DNA from: Canibacter sp052085365
Lineage (GTDB): Bacteria > Actinomycetota > Actinomycetes > Actinomycetales > Microbacteriaceae
Assembly (NCBI GenBank): GCA_052085365.1
Contig: JBQDFP010000002.1
Span: 124,001 to 188,000 of the forward strand
Direction of reading: 5' to 3'
Length of the DNA: 64,000 nt
Each line of letters begins with the position of its first letter. The stretch's first letter is position 1. Shown piece after piece: positions 51,171-59,604 of this stretch. The notes under the pieces were generated by a model. It saw nothing but the letters and a program-made list of their open reading frames with translations. It did not search any database and was not told where the DNA came from. The position numbers and the translations under genes are program-made.

Positions 51171-51187
51171 GAGCCCGGTACGGGCTC
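51171..51187 (+). other. Second small hairpin upstream of nrdF
   Basis: GAGCCC (51171-51176) and GGGCTC (51182-51187) form a 6-bp stem with a 5-nt loop, 22 nt before the nrdF start and just upstream of its GAGGA ribosome-binding site. May modulate nrdF translation. Confidence 0.45.
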
Positions 51188-51209
51188 ACAAACCAGCAGT
51201 AGAGGAATC

Positions 51210-52190
51210 ATGACACCGTCTGAGAAATTGAAGCTCGTCGACTACGTCCAGGCGATCAACTGGAACAAGATCGAAGACGAAAAAGACGTCGAAGTATGGA
51301 ACCGTTTGGTCAACAACTTCTGGCTCCCCGAAAAGGTGCCGCTGTCAAACGACGTCCAGTCGTGGGCAACGCTCACCGAAGATGAAAAACTGATGACCAT
51401 GCGCGTGTTCACGGGGCTCACCCTGCTCGACACGATCCAGGGCACCATCGGTGCGGTTTCACTCATTCCCGATGCGCTCACCCCGCACGAAGAAGCCGTG
51501 TACACCAACATCGCGTTCATGGAATCGGTGCATGCAAAGAGCTACTCGTCGATCTTCTCGACCCTGTGCTCCACACCAGAAATCGAAGATGCCTTCCGCT
51601 GGTCAACTGAGAACGAATACCTGCAGAAGAAGGCGCAGATCATCGTGGACTACTACCACGGTGATGACGCACAGAAACGAAAAGTAGCATCAACGCTGCT
51701 CGAATCGTTCCTGTTCTATTCGGGCTTCTATGCGCCGATGTACTGGTCGAGCCGGGCAAAGCTCACCAACACGGCCGACCTGATTCGCCTCATTATTCGT
51801 GACGAGGCCGTGCACGGGTACTACATCGGCTATAAGTATCAGCAGAACATGGCTACGGAGTCACCTGAGCGTCAGGAAGAGCTCAAGGACTACACGTATT
51901 CGCTGCTGTACGAACTCTACGAGAACGAGGTGAAGTACACGCAAGACCTCTACGATCCGCTCGGTCTTACCGAAGACGTGAAGAAGTTCTTGCACTACAA
52001 CGCCAATAAGGCGCTCATGAACCTCGGCTACGAGCCCATGTTCCCGAAGGACGTCACCGACGTGAACCCGGCTATCCTGTCGTCACTGTCACCAAACGCC
52101 GACGAGAACCACGACTTCTTCAGTGGTTCAGGCTCGTCATACGTTATTGGCAAGGCAGAAGTCACCGAAGACGAAGACTGGGACTTCTAA
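51210..52190 (+). CDS. nrdF: Class Ib ribonucleotide reductase, beta subunit
   Basis: A 326-residue radical-generating subunit. Dimetal ligands are in NIAFMESVHAKSYSSIF (Glu, His, and the radical tyrosine in SYS) and RDEAVHGYYIG (Glu, His), with the middle glutamate in TLLESFLFYSGFY. The C-terminal tail DEDWDF docks to NrdE. Works with a Mn(III)2-Y cofactor that NrdI activates. GAGGA lies before ATG 51210. It completes nrdHIEF but is separated from nrdE by 102 bp of hairpins. Confidence 0.95.
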   Translation: MTPSEKLKLVDYVQAINWNKIEDEKDVEVWNRLVNNFWLPEKVPLSNDVQSWATLTEDEKLMTMRVFTGLTLLDTIQGTIGAVSLIPDALTPHEEAVYTNIAFMESVHAKSYSSIFSTLCSTPEIEDAFRWSTENEYLQKKAQIIVDYYHGDDAQKRKVASTLLESFLFYSGFYAPMYWSSRAKLTNTADLIRLIIRDEAVHGYYIGYKYQQNMATESPERQEELKDYTYSLLYELYENEVKYTQDLYDPLGLTEDVKKFLHYNANKALMNLGYEPMFPKDVTDVNPAILSSLSPNADENHDFFSGSGSSYVIGKAEVTEDEDWDF

Positions 52191-52225
52191 GGACCATCAT
52201 TAGAAAGTTCCCTGAACACCTGTTT

Positions 52226-52264
52226 AAGCCCCGGGCCCGCACTTTTGCGAGCCCGGGGCTTTGG
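52226..52264 (+). terminator. Rho-independent-like terminator after nrdF
   Basis: AAGCCCCGGGC (52226-52236) pairs with GCCCGGGGCTT (52251-52261), with an inner CGC/GCG closing the loop ACTTTT, then TTTGG. A strong GC stem ending the nrdHIEF transcript. The T-run is short, as is common in actinobacteria. Confidence 0.8.
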
Positions 52265-52687
52265 TATAACTAGTCTTAGAGCGGTGAACCAAGCAAGGTT
52301 AAGGTCTGAACATTCCGAGAGTCGTTCTGGTGGTCGGCTAGGAAACCTCATCACTAATAGCGCCCAGGTTGGCTCTGTGCCCGATGGCCCTTTACTAGAT
52401 AATCATGCGCTTTTTCCAACTCGCCCAATCGAAACGCAGCTACTGGATTACCCCGAATCTGATTCTGCCGATCCCATACGCGTTGTACTCGTAGATTGTG
52501 TTCCCCGTCGTAGCTGCGGCATTGGTTCGTCATCTCACGAATAATACGTCCTGGAAGAAGACCGGCCGTGAAACCAGCGACGGCACGGTCGTAGGAGAAA
52601 CAGAGAGCAAACAACTCACGGCCTGACTCATGTAGCGAGTAGATTAGTAGCTCGAGATACACGTACGGAGAAAGCGACGGCAAGGCG
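52265..52687. other. Region without an assigned gene between nrdF terminator and the TDT transporter
   Basis: About 420 bp. Nothing is recognised on the plus strand beyond a weak frame. The minus strand holds a 102-codon frame, described separately, that may be a gene or gene remnant. No tRNA or repeat is visible. Confidence 0.4.
52354..52662 (-). CDS. Doubtful small ORF, unrecognised, possible gene remnant
   Basis: A 102-residue frame from GTG 52662 to a TAG at 52354. The translation (for example ELFALCFSYDRAVAGFTAGLL and FRLGELEKAHDYLVKGH) looks protein-like rather than random, but there is no ribosome-binding site, no recognised family, and codon third positions are less GC-biased than neighbours. 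The frame is also open further upstream into the TDT gene. It might be the 3' remnant of a lost gene. I do not assign a function. Confidence 0.22.
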   Translation of the reverse strand: MYLELLIYSLHESGRELFALCFSYDRAVAGFTAGLLPGRIIREMTNQCRSYDGEHNLRVQRVWDRQNQIRGNPVAAFRLGELEKAHDYLVKGHRAQSQPGRY

Positions 52688-53779
52688 GTGAACAAACCTA
52701 TGCGTGAAAAACGCAGGGTCGACACCCGTGACGAAGCACAAGCGGCTTTGAGCGTGCGGGTACTCACGCCCGGATATTTCGCGTTCGTTATGGCAACAGG
52801 GATTGTGTCAGTTGGGGCTCATCTGCGTAACTACGAGACCCTCGCGACAATTCTCTTAACCCTTGCGATCATCGGCTACGTGGTGCTGATCGTTTTGAAT
52901 GTTTGGCGATTTGTGTCTCACCGCACAGCGATGACTACAGACTTCACGAACCCCCTACGGGCATTTGGGTTCTTCACCTTCGTCGCAGCAACGAATGTGA
53001 TCGCTGCTGCACTTGTCGGTAACGGTCAGGTGCTGATCGCCTGCGTCCTTCTTGTGGTTTCGCTCCCAGTCTGGATCGTGCTTGGCTATGCAATTCCATG
53101 GGTTGCGGTTCTCAGAAACGAGCATCGACCGATGCTCGATCGTGCTCACGGCAGTTGGTTTATTTGGGCGGTCGCCAGCCAATCGGTCGCCGTTGTCGCG
53201 GCAGATCTTCAACCATTCGTCCCCAGTATGAATAGCGCGCTCGCCATTATTGCTGTGATCAGCTGGTCGGTGGGGCTGTTCCTGTACGGGCTGTGTGGAA
53301 TATGCGTCATGCTGAGGCTCATGATGTACCCGCTCAATCCAGAAGACTTTGACCCAACGTATTGGGTTGCGATGGGGGCGCTCGCCATTTCAGTCGTTGC
53401 AGGTGCTCGTATTGTTGAAATGGACGCGGCACCAGTCATCGATGCAACTCGGGGAGTCATCGCCGGCACGTCGGTGATTCTCTGGGCATTCGCTGCGTGG
53501 CTCATCCCCGCGCTGCTTGCGGTCGGGATATGGCGACATTTTTTCCGGTCGGTGCCCCTCTCGTATGAATCATCACTCTGGAGTATGGTCTTCCCGTTTG
53601 GAATGATTGCGGTCGCAGGTATGTACCTCGATCGTGCAGTAGATCTGCCTATCGTTGGCTACTTTGGTGAGGCTTGGTTCTGGGTGGCATTACTTGCATG
53701 GACGCTCACCGCAGCTGCGATGGTGATGAACGTTGCCGGGCGAGTAAAGGCACTCACTACCACTGTTCGGACCCAGTGA
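52688..53779 (+). CDS. TDT-family transporter (TehA / SLAC1-like)
   Basis: A 363-residue membrane protein with about ten helices. The start of the transmembrane core, TPGYFAFVMATGIVSVGAHL, and the repeating helical pattern match the tellurite-resistance/dicarboxylate transporter family (TehA, Mae1, SLAC1), which includes anion channels and organic-acid or sulphite exporters. A 20-residue charged N-terminus precedes it. GTG 52688 and ATG 52700 are both possible starts, with only a weak AAGG upstream. Substrate cannot be assigned; tellurite is only one family association. Confidence 0.83.
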   Translation: MNKPMREKRRVDTRDEAQAALSVRVLTPGYFAFVMATGIVSVGAHLRNYETLATILLTLAIIGYVVLIVLNVWRFVSHRTAMTTDFTNPLRAFGFFTFVAATNVIAAALVGNGQVLIACVLLVVSLPVWIVLGYAIPWVAVLRNEHRPMLDRAHGSWFIWAVASQSVAVVAADLQPFVPSMNSALAIIAVISWSVGLFLYGLCGICVMLRLMMYPLNPEDFDPTYWVAMGALAISVVAGARIVEMDAAPVIDATRGVIAGTSVILWAFAAWLIPALLAVGIWRHFFRSVPLSYESSLWSMVFPFGMIAVAGMYLDRAVDLPIVGYFGEAWFWVALLAWTLTAAAMVMNVAGRVKALTTTVRTQ

Positions 53780-53937
53780 TTTCGCTATGATCGGATATAT
53801 CGGTCTGCAAAGATTGAACGTGAGTTTATACAGAACAGTGCAGGACAGGTTTTTGCGCTGCTCACGGCTCCGCCCACCTAATTTTTGACCATCCGCGCGA
53901 AGCGCGCACGAAACGGTTCCTTGAAAGGGTTTCCTCA

Positions 53938-55071
53938 ATGAATGATGCTGCTCTGGCTGTAATCGGCTGCGGAACTATCGGAAGTATGGCTTTCTGGCAG
54001 GCCAGCAAGAAGACCGACTCAGTTGTCGCCTTCGAGGCAGAAACCCCTGGTCACGCAGAGTCAGCGGTTGGTGGCGACAGCAGGCTGTTCAGGGTGTCCT
54101 CCCGCGGTACAACTGAATACCATTCGATGCTTCAGAATGCGAGAAAGGGTTGGCTGAGTCTAGAAGAGGAAAGCGGTAAGTCCATATTCAACAAATGTGG
54201 CGGCCTCTACCTTGGCGATCCAGACGGAGATTACCTTCCTGATCTACTCAGGTCGATACGCCGAGGTGGGATTGAGCACGAACAGTTAAGTAAATCTGAA
54301 ATTCAGGAGCGCTTCCCCCAACACCGTCTTGAAGATGGAGAAGCTGGGATCTTTGAACCCTCAGCGGGGTTCTTGAAAACGCATGAAGCAGTAGCGGCTG
54401 CAGTAGACGTAGCAGAATCGAACGGTGCACGAGTGCAGACACATGCGCCGATCGACGCAATCGAAGAAACCCGCAACGGCGTAAAACTCATTTCTGGCAA
54501 CAACAGCTGGACAGCCGACAAAGTTCTCATTGCTGCCGGTGCAGGTTCACAACATTTGCTCCCAGAGAGTATTCGGACTGAAACACACATACGGCGAATC
54601 TTTCTAACGTGGTTTTTGATGAACACGAGTAGTCCGGAACACTTCCGTCCAGACCAATTCCCTATATTTGTACATATTTTGGGCAAAATGTCGATGTATG
54701 GTGCGCCATCGATTGACGACTACATGGTCAAAGCAACACTCGATGACCGATCGAAGCCCGTTGACGAAGTTCGCGGAGCAATGCACACGCTCTCGCAGGC
54801 TGAGAAGTTGGAAACCGAAGAAACTATTCGGCAGTTCCTCCCCGGACTCAATCCAAGTATTGCCCGAATCGGAGTGTATTCCGACCTCTACAGCAGCGAT
54901 AACAGAGCTTTCGTTGGTCGATTGCCGGGAACCGAACGGCAGTTCATAGCTACGGGTTTCTCGGGCATTGGTTTCAAGATGGCAAGCGAAGCAGGCCGAG
55001 CAATTGCTGAGCAAATCTTTGGCGATGACGATGCGGTGCCAACCTATTGGAGCCCCTCACGAGTGAGTTAG
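53938..55071 (+). CDS. FAD-dependent oxidoreductase, sarcosine oxidase/MTOX-like
   Basis: A 377-residue flavoenzyme. The N-terminal LAVIGCGTIGSMAFWQAS is a Rossmann dinucleotide fold, then GGDSRLFRVS; the C-terminal IATGFSGIGFKMASEAGRAIAEQ is the second FAD contact. It resembles monomeric sarcosine oxidase and N-methyltryptophan oxidase, which oxidise N-methyl amino acids. In those enzymes a cysteine before a Y-T/S motif binds FAD covalently; here the corresponding stretch appears to be ARIGVYSDLYSS, with glycine at that position, so flavin is probably non-covalent. AAAGGG precedes ATG 53938. Substrate unknown. Confidence 0.82.
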   Translation: MNDAALAVIGCGTIGSMAFWQASKKTDSVVAFEAETPGHAESAVGGDSRLFRVSSRGTTEYHSMLQNARKGWLSLEEESGKSIFNKCGGLYLGDPDGDYLPDLLRSIRRGGIEHEQLSKSEIQERFPQHRLEDGEAGIFEPSAGFLKTHEAVAAAVDVAESNGARVQTHAPIDAIEETRNGVKLISGNNSWTADKVLIAAGAGSQHLLPESIRTETHIRRIFLTWFLMNTSSPEHFRPDQFPIFVHILGKMSMYGAPSIDDYMVKATLDDRSKPVDEVRGAMHTLSQAEKLETEETIRQFLPGLNPSIARIGVYSDLYSSDNRAFVGRLPGTERQFIATGFSGIGFKMASEAGRAIAEQIFGDDDAVPTYWSPSRVS

Positions 55072-55202
55072 ATCGCATGAGCACGCTCGGGCTCAGTCTG
55101 AGAAGATCTGGCCTGAACCGGATGTGGTTCAGGATGGGCTCTTGCGCGCGTGAGAAATCATCGGGATGATGAATGAAACCTTCGACTTCTAGGAGCGCAA
55201 CA

Positions 55203-56513
55203 ATGAAGCTGCCTGACTCATTGCCCACACATGTCACGCTGGAGCCTACGGGTGTAGAGATTCCTGCAAATGTGCCAACCCACTGGTACAACATTCAGGC
55301 CGACCTGCCAGAACCTTGCCCTCCTGCGCTGAACCCGCAAACGCGAGAGCCTTTGACACCTGATGACCTCGCCCCGCTGTTTCCTATGGGCCTGATCGAA
55401 CAGGAAGTTTCCACCGAACGAGAAATTGAAATTCCCGAAGTTGTTCGTGAAGTGTACGCAACCTATCGCCCGGCGCCGCTGCGACGGGCGGTTCGGCTCG
55501 AACGCGCACTGGGAACGCACGCGGAAATCTACTTCAAGTTTGAAGGCAACAACCCGATCGGGTCACACAAAGCGAACTCGGCGATTCCGCAGGCCTATTA
55601 CAATGCCCGCGAAGGAATTACTCGCCTGACAACTGAAACCGGTGCTGGACAGTGGGGTTCTGCGCTCGCCATGGCTGCAGCAATGTTCGGGTTGAAGGCT
55701 GAAGTGTGGCAGGTGCGCGCCTCATTCGAGTCAAAACCGTACCGTCGCATGTTGATGGAAAGTTATGGCGCAACCTGTGTGTCATCGCCCTCAAACCTCA
55801 CCGCAGTTGGGCGTGAACTGTTGCAAAAAGACCCCAATACGACTGGCAGCCTTGGAATGGCAATCGCGGAAGCTGTTGAAGCTGCGGTAGAAGATCCACA
55901 CACCCACTACACGCTCGGGAGCGTACTGAACCATGTCACCCTGCACCAGAGTGTGATCGGCATTGAAGCGCTCGACCAGATGCAGGAACTCGCTGGTGGT
56001 GGGCCGGACATTATCTTCGGCTGTGCGGGCGGCGGTTCAAACCTGGGCGGCCTAGCCTTCCCTGCTATCGGCAAGGCGCTTCGTGACGGGTCGAAACTTC
56101 GTGTAGTTGCGGCAGAGCCTGAAGCGTGCCCGTCACTGACACAGGGCGAGTACCGGTACGACAACGGTGACGTTGCGGGGCTCACGCCGCTGCTGAAAAT
56201 GCACACGCTCGGTCGTGACTTTGTTCCTGACCCGATTCACGCCGGAGGATTGCGCTACCACGGTATGGCACCTCTGGTCAGTCACGCCGTGAACCTCGGC
56301 TACATGGACCCGATCGCAGTGTCCCAAGAAGATACCTTCCAGGCAGGGCTGTTCTTTGCACGTAGCGAAGGGGTGCTGCCTGCGCCGGAATCAACACACG
56401 GCATTGCAGCGGCCCTTGAACATGCGAAAACAGCTGAGACTGGCGAAAAGATTTTGATCGGGGTGTCCGGAACCGGCCAGCTCGATCTGCCCGCTTACGC
56501 AGCCTTCTTGTAA
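55203..56513 (+). CDS. trpB2: TrpB2-type tryptophan synthase beta-like protein
   Basis: A 436-residue fold-type II PLP enzyme. The PLP lysine is in NNPIGSHKANSAIPQAYYN, the phosphate loop is CAGGGSNLGG, and ETGAGQWGSALAMAAAMFG and EPEACPSLTQGEY are also recognisable. The N-terminal region (PTHWYNIQADLPEPCPPALNP) is specific to the TrpB2 group, which works without TrpA, using free indole and serine (or phosphoserine). No trpA or other trp gene is in the window. ATG 55203 has AGGAG upstream. The 3' end overlaps the convergent MFS gene by 19 bp. Confidence 0.92.
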   Translation: MKLPDSLPTHVTLEPTGVEIPANVPTHWYNIQADLPEPCPPALNPQTREPLTPDDLAPLFPMGLIEQEVSTEREIEIPEVVREVYATYRPAPLRRAVRLERALGTHAEIYFKFEGNNPIGSHKANSAIPQAYYNAREGITRLTTETGAGQWGSALAMAAAMFGLKAEVWQVRASFESKPYRRMLMESYGATCVSSPSNLTAVGRELLQKDPNTTGSLGMAIAEAVEAAVEDPHTHYTLGSVLNHVTLHQSVIGIEALDQMQELAGGGPDIIFGCAGGGSNLGGLAFPAIGKALRDGSKLRVVAAEPEACPSLTQGEYRYDNGDVAGLTPLLKMHTLGRDFVPDPIHAGGLRYHGMAPLVSHAVNLGYMDPIAVSQEDTFQAGLFFARSEGVLPAPESTHGIAAALEHAKTAETGEKILIGVSGTGQLDLPAYAAFL

Positions 56514-57625
56514 CCTGCACGTCGACGCATCACCACGAACATCACAAATGCGATGAGCGTGGTGACTGCAGCGACGAACGTGGGCGACCTGAAACCTAGC
56601 CCCAGGGCTACGACACTGCCGCCGAGTGCAGCGCCGAGTGCGTTACCGATATTGAATGCTGAGTGCACGATGGCGCCGCCTAGGGCAGGAGCCCCATGCG
56701 CTGCATCCATCAGCAGTACCTGAATGGATGGCAGCAGCGACGAAGACACAAACGCGATCGCATAACTGGGAAGACCAATCAGTAAGACAAGTGTCGTGTT
56801 GAGGTCAGCGAGTCGGCCGCCAACGAGGTTGCCGATGGTCATGCCGAGACCGATCGCTGCAAGCACCCATGCCACCCAGGTCAACGGTAAGCCAGCGAGT
56901 TCGGTCACCATCGGTGAGACGTAGCTGTACAGCGCGAAATACCCGGTCAAGGCGATCGATGCAAAGATTGCGAGCATCCACACTTTGGAGCGACGGAAAA
57001 TCTTGAGCTCCGCACGAGGAGAGCGAACCGCATGGTCTTTCTCTGGCGGAAGAGTGAAAAAGATCGCGAGAGTTGCGGCCGCAAAAATACCAGCGATCGC
57101 GAGAAAAGCGATGCGCCAACTCATCACTTGACCCAGGGCCGTCACGACCGGCACGCCCAGCAGGTTCGCGACGGTTAACCCCGACAAGACGATGGCTACA
57201 CCTTGCCCGCGTTTACCGGGGCCCATAATGGTCGCGGCAACAATTGGCGTGACCCCAAAATAGGCGCCGTGGGGGACTGCAGCAAGAAAACGTGCAATCA
57301 GCGCGATTTCAAACGTTGGTGCGAGCGCGCTCACAACGGTGAACACTGTGAAGCTTGCAGCAAAACCAACGAGCGCAGCGCGGTATGAGATCTTGGCCGT
57401 CAGCACGGCTAAAAGCGGCGCACCCAGCACCACGCCCACCGCGTATGAGGTGATCAAGAGGCTGCTTTTCCCCAAGGCTTGATCAGGGTGGATGGCATAT
57501 AGGTTGGGGAGGAGGTCGCGAGTGATTTCAGGGAGTAACCCCATTGATGCAAACTCAGTCGCGCCGATACCGAAACCGCCGAGCGCGAGCGCGAGAAGCG
57601 CGAACCAAATCTGCCTCCGAGTCAT
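56495..57625 (-). CDS. MFS transporter, drug/sugar efflux (DHA1-like)
   Basis: A 376-residue 12-helix transporter. LGGFGIGATEFASMGLLPEITRDL at helix 1 and GAYFGVTPIVAATIMGPGKRGQGVAIVLSGLTVANLLGVP in the middle are the patterns of the DHA1 group (AraJ/SotB and chloramphenicol-type exporters). It is convergent with trpB2 and overlaps its 3' end by 19 bp. ATG 57625 is chosen, with GGGGTG 6 nt upstream; GTG 57634 is possible. Substrate cannot be told. Confidence 0.88.
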   Translation of the reverse strand: MTRRQIWFALLALALGGFGIGATEFASMGLLPEITRDLLPNLYAIHPDQALGKSSLLITSYAVGVVLGAPLLAVLTAKISYRAALVGFAASFTVFTVVSALAPTFEIALIARFLAAVPHGAYFGVTPIVAATIMGPGKRGQGVAIVLSGLTVANLLGVPVVTALGQVMSWRIAFLAIAGIFAAATLAIFFTLPPEKDHAVRSPRAELKIFRRSKVWMLAIFASIALTGYFALYSYVSPMVTELAGLPLTWVAWVLAAIGLGMTIGNLVGGRLADLNTTLVLLIGLPSYAIAFVSSSLLPSIQVLLMDAAHGAPALGGAIVHSAFNIGNALGAALGGSVVALGLGFRSPTFVAAVTTLIAFVMFVVMRRRAGYKKAA

Positions 57626-57712
57626 CGGACGCACCCCACTCTCTCTACGACACCAAACAATTCAGTCTATGTGAAAGATCGCCCCTCGGGAAAAGTCGAC
57701 TACGATCGATAC

Positions 57713-59002
57713 GTGCCCCAGTCCCAATTTCGACTCACGAGGCGCGGCCGCCTCGTCACCACTATCACTGTGCCAGTACTGCTGTTGTTGCTGTACACGC
57801 TCGTTGTGGGAGTGACTCCGCTTCCCCACTTGCAGCCAGAACTCACCAGTGAAGCAACCGCTGCAGCGGCTGGCAGCGATGAACTAATCACCGCTGCTGT
57901 CGCTCAGACGGGGAAACCACAGGCTGTTGCTTGGGCCGAGGATGGCAAAATCACGCAGCAGTGGAAGTCGACGGATGAAAAAATTCCGATGGCGAGCATC
58001 ACGAAAGTAGTGACTGCGCTTGCCGGGTTAGAGAAGCAGCCGGTGGAGGCCGGCACCGACGGCGCCACCTATACCGTCACCGAAGAAGACGTGAATTTAC
58101 TGCAGGACGTGTGGGCGCAAAATGGGACCTGGGAGGACGCGATTCCCGGGCAAGAGCTCACCACTCGGCAACTGTTTGACCTGATTCTGCTGACCTCAGC
58201 AAACAACTACGCGCTCTCGTACGCAACATGGGTGTTTGGTGACAATGCCACGTACGTAAAAGAAGCAAACGCGTGGCTGAAAGCGAACGGCATGAATGAC
58301 ACGATCGTGTATGAGCCGAGCGGACTCGATGAACGCAACACGTCAACAGTTGGTGACCTGCTGAAACTCGGCGCGATCGCTGTGAATGACCCGTTCCTGT
58401 CGGACGTGATCGATGATGCGACAGCCGAAATTCCAGAAATCGGGGAAATAGAAAATACGAACACGCTAGTTCGAAAGGGCAATGCGATCGGCGTGAAAAC
58501 TGGTATGACCGAATCTGTCGGATACAACCTGCTTGCCGCAGCTGAACAAGTGCGCGACGATCGTACCTTCACAATGATCGCGGTTGCACTCGTGTCAGAT
58601 GAGGTGTCTGAACGAAACGAACGAACTCGTGACCTGTTGGACGCTGCGCGTGCGACGACTGACTGGCAGACACTGCTTGAACCCAAAACCACAGTCGGAC
58701 ATGTGGTGACCTGGGATGGTCAGCGCGTGGATCTTGTCACCACAAACGAGAAGAACAGGTCGAGTTCATTGCTGCCTGACGAACAGGCAAAAATGACCAC
58801 CGAAGTTGATGAGATCACCGGTGGGTACTCCGGCGGTAAAGTCGGAACAGTGACAATCAGCGACCCAGCCGGCAAACGTCACGTCTCGGTCGTGCCCGCA
58901 GGCACAATCGCCGACCCCGGTTTCGGCTGGCGCTTCACACACCCAGGCATCGTGTTAGGTTTTACGCACCCGAAAGAATCGACTGACGCAGCTGCTCACT
59001 AA
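57713..59002 (+). CDS. D-alanyl-D-alanine carboxypeptidase, PBP5-like (peptidase S11)
   Basis: A 429-residue membrane-anchored penicillin-binding protein. One N-terminal helix (TTITVPVLLLLLYTLVVGV) anchors it outside the membrane. The active-site motifs are complete: SITK (SxxK) in MASITKVVTALAG, SAN in LLTSANNYALSYA and KTG in AIGVKTGMTES. The C-terminal 120 residues form an extra beta domain. It removes the terminal D-alanine and controls cross-linking. GTG 57713 follows TACGAT (57701-57706) by 6 nt, suggesting a leaderless message; GTG 57671 is possible. Its stop overlaps that of the convergent tetR by 4 bp. Confidence 0.9.
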   Translation: MPQSQFRLTRRGRLVTTITVPVLLLLLYTLVVGVTPLPHLQPELTSEATAAAAGSDELITAAVAQTGKPQAVAWAEDGKITQQWKSTDEKIPMASITKVVTALAGLEKQPVEAGTDGATYTVTEEDVNLLQDVWAQNGTWEDAIPGQELTTRQLFDLILLTSANNYALSYATWVFGDNATYVKEANAWLKANGMNDTIVYEPSGLDERNTSTVGDLLKLGAIAVNDPFLSDVIDDATAEIPEIGEIENTNTLVRKGNAIGVKTGMTESVGYNLLAAAEQVRDDRTFTMIAVALVSDEVSERNERTRDLLDAARATTDWQTLLEPKTTVGHVVTWDGQRVDLVTTNEKNRSSSLLPDEQAKMTTEVDEITGGYSGGKVGTVTISDPAGKRHVSVVPAGTIADPGFGWRFTHPGIVLGFTHPKESTDAAAH

Positions 59003-59601
59003 GCGAAGCTTTCAAGTAACGCTTCAATCGCAGACATTGACATGTCGAGGCTTCGCGGAGAGCGGTCCAATTCACGTTCCATCGTGAGCATAAAAGTGGC
59101 CCCAAATAGTGCGACAGCGAGAGACTCAGCGTCGGGTTTCGACGCTGGTTCATGTTCGGCAATCAGAGCGGTCGTGAGCTCGGTGAGCCGGCCAAGGAGC
59201 CGGCCGCGCTGTTCGACCATGATGGGGGATGCTCCGGTGCTGGGTCGCCACATCTCTGCGAGCGCGAGACGCGCGAAACCGGGCGTCTCTTCAAGAAACT
59301 CGAGCGCCGCACGTACGCTTCGCACGATCAGGTCGTGTACGGGGATATCGTCTGTGAGCTGATCCACCCGATCAAGCATTTGATCAACGCCGTAACGCAG
59401 GAGACTATCGACCATGGACCGTTTTGAACCAAAGTTGTAGTAGACGCTCCCTTTGGCCACACCGGCTTTCGCCGCAACCTCATCAACGGTGGTGGCTGTC
59501 GGGCCTTTTTGGCTCATGATTTCCATCGCGGCACGAAACAGTTTTGCTTTGGTCTGTTCAGTGCGGACGGGGCGTCGGCGAATAGGCATATCGTGTTTCA
59601 C
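58999..59601 (-). CDS. TetR-family regulator, third gene of the YhgE operon
   Basis: A 200-residue repressor. The helix-turn-helix is TTVDEVAAKAGVAKGSVYYNFGSKRSMVDSLL. The effector domain is helical. Its GTG start at 59601 lies 3 nt after the yhgE stop (ATG 59589 is an alternative), so it is cotranscribed with yhgE and the ABC-like gene. I infer that it represses the operon from the inverted repeat at 62529-62542. The inducer is unknown, perhaps an envelope-active compound. Confidence 0.9.
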   Translation of the reverse strand: MKHDMPIRRRPVRTEQTKAKLFRAAMEIMSQKGPTATTVDEVAAKAGVAKGSVYYNFGSKRSMVDSLLRYGVDQMLDRVDQLTDDIPVHDLIVRSVRAALEFLEETPGFARLALAEMWRPSTGASPIMVEQRGRLLGRLTELTTALIAEHEPASKPDAESLAVALFGATFMLTMERELDRSPRSLDMSMSAIEALLESFA

Positions 59602-59604
59602 TGT

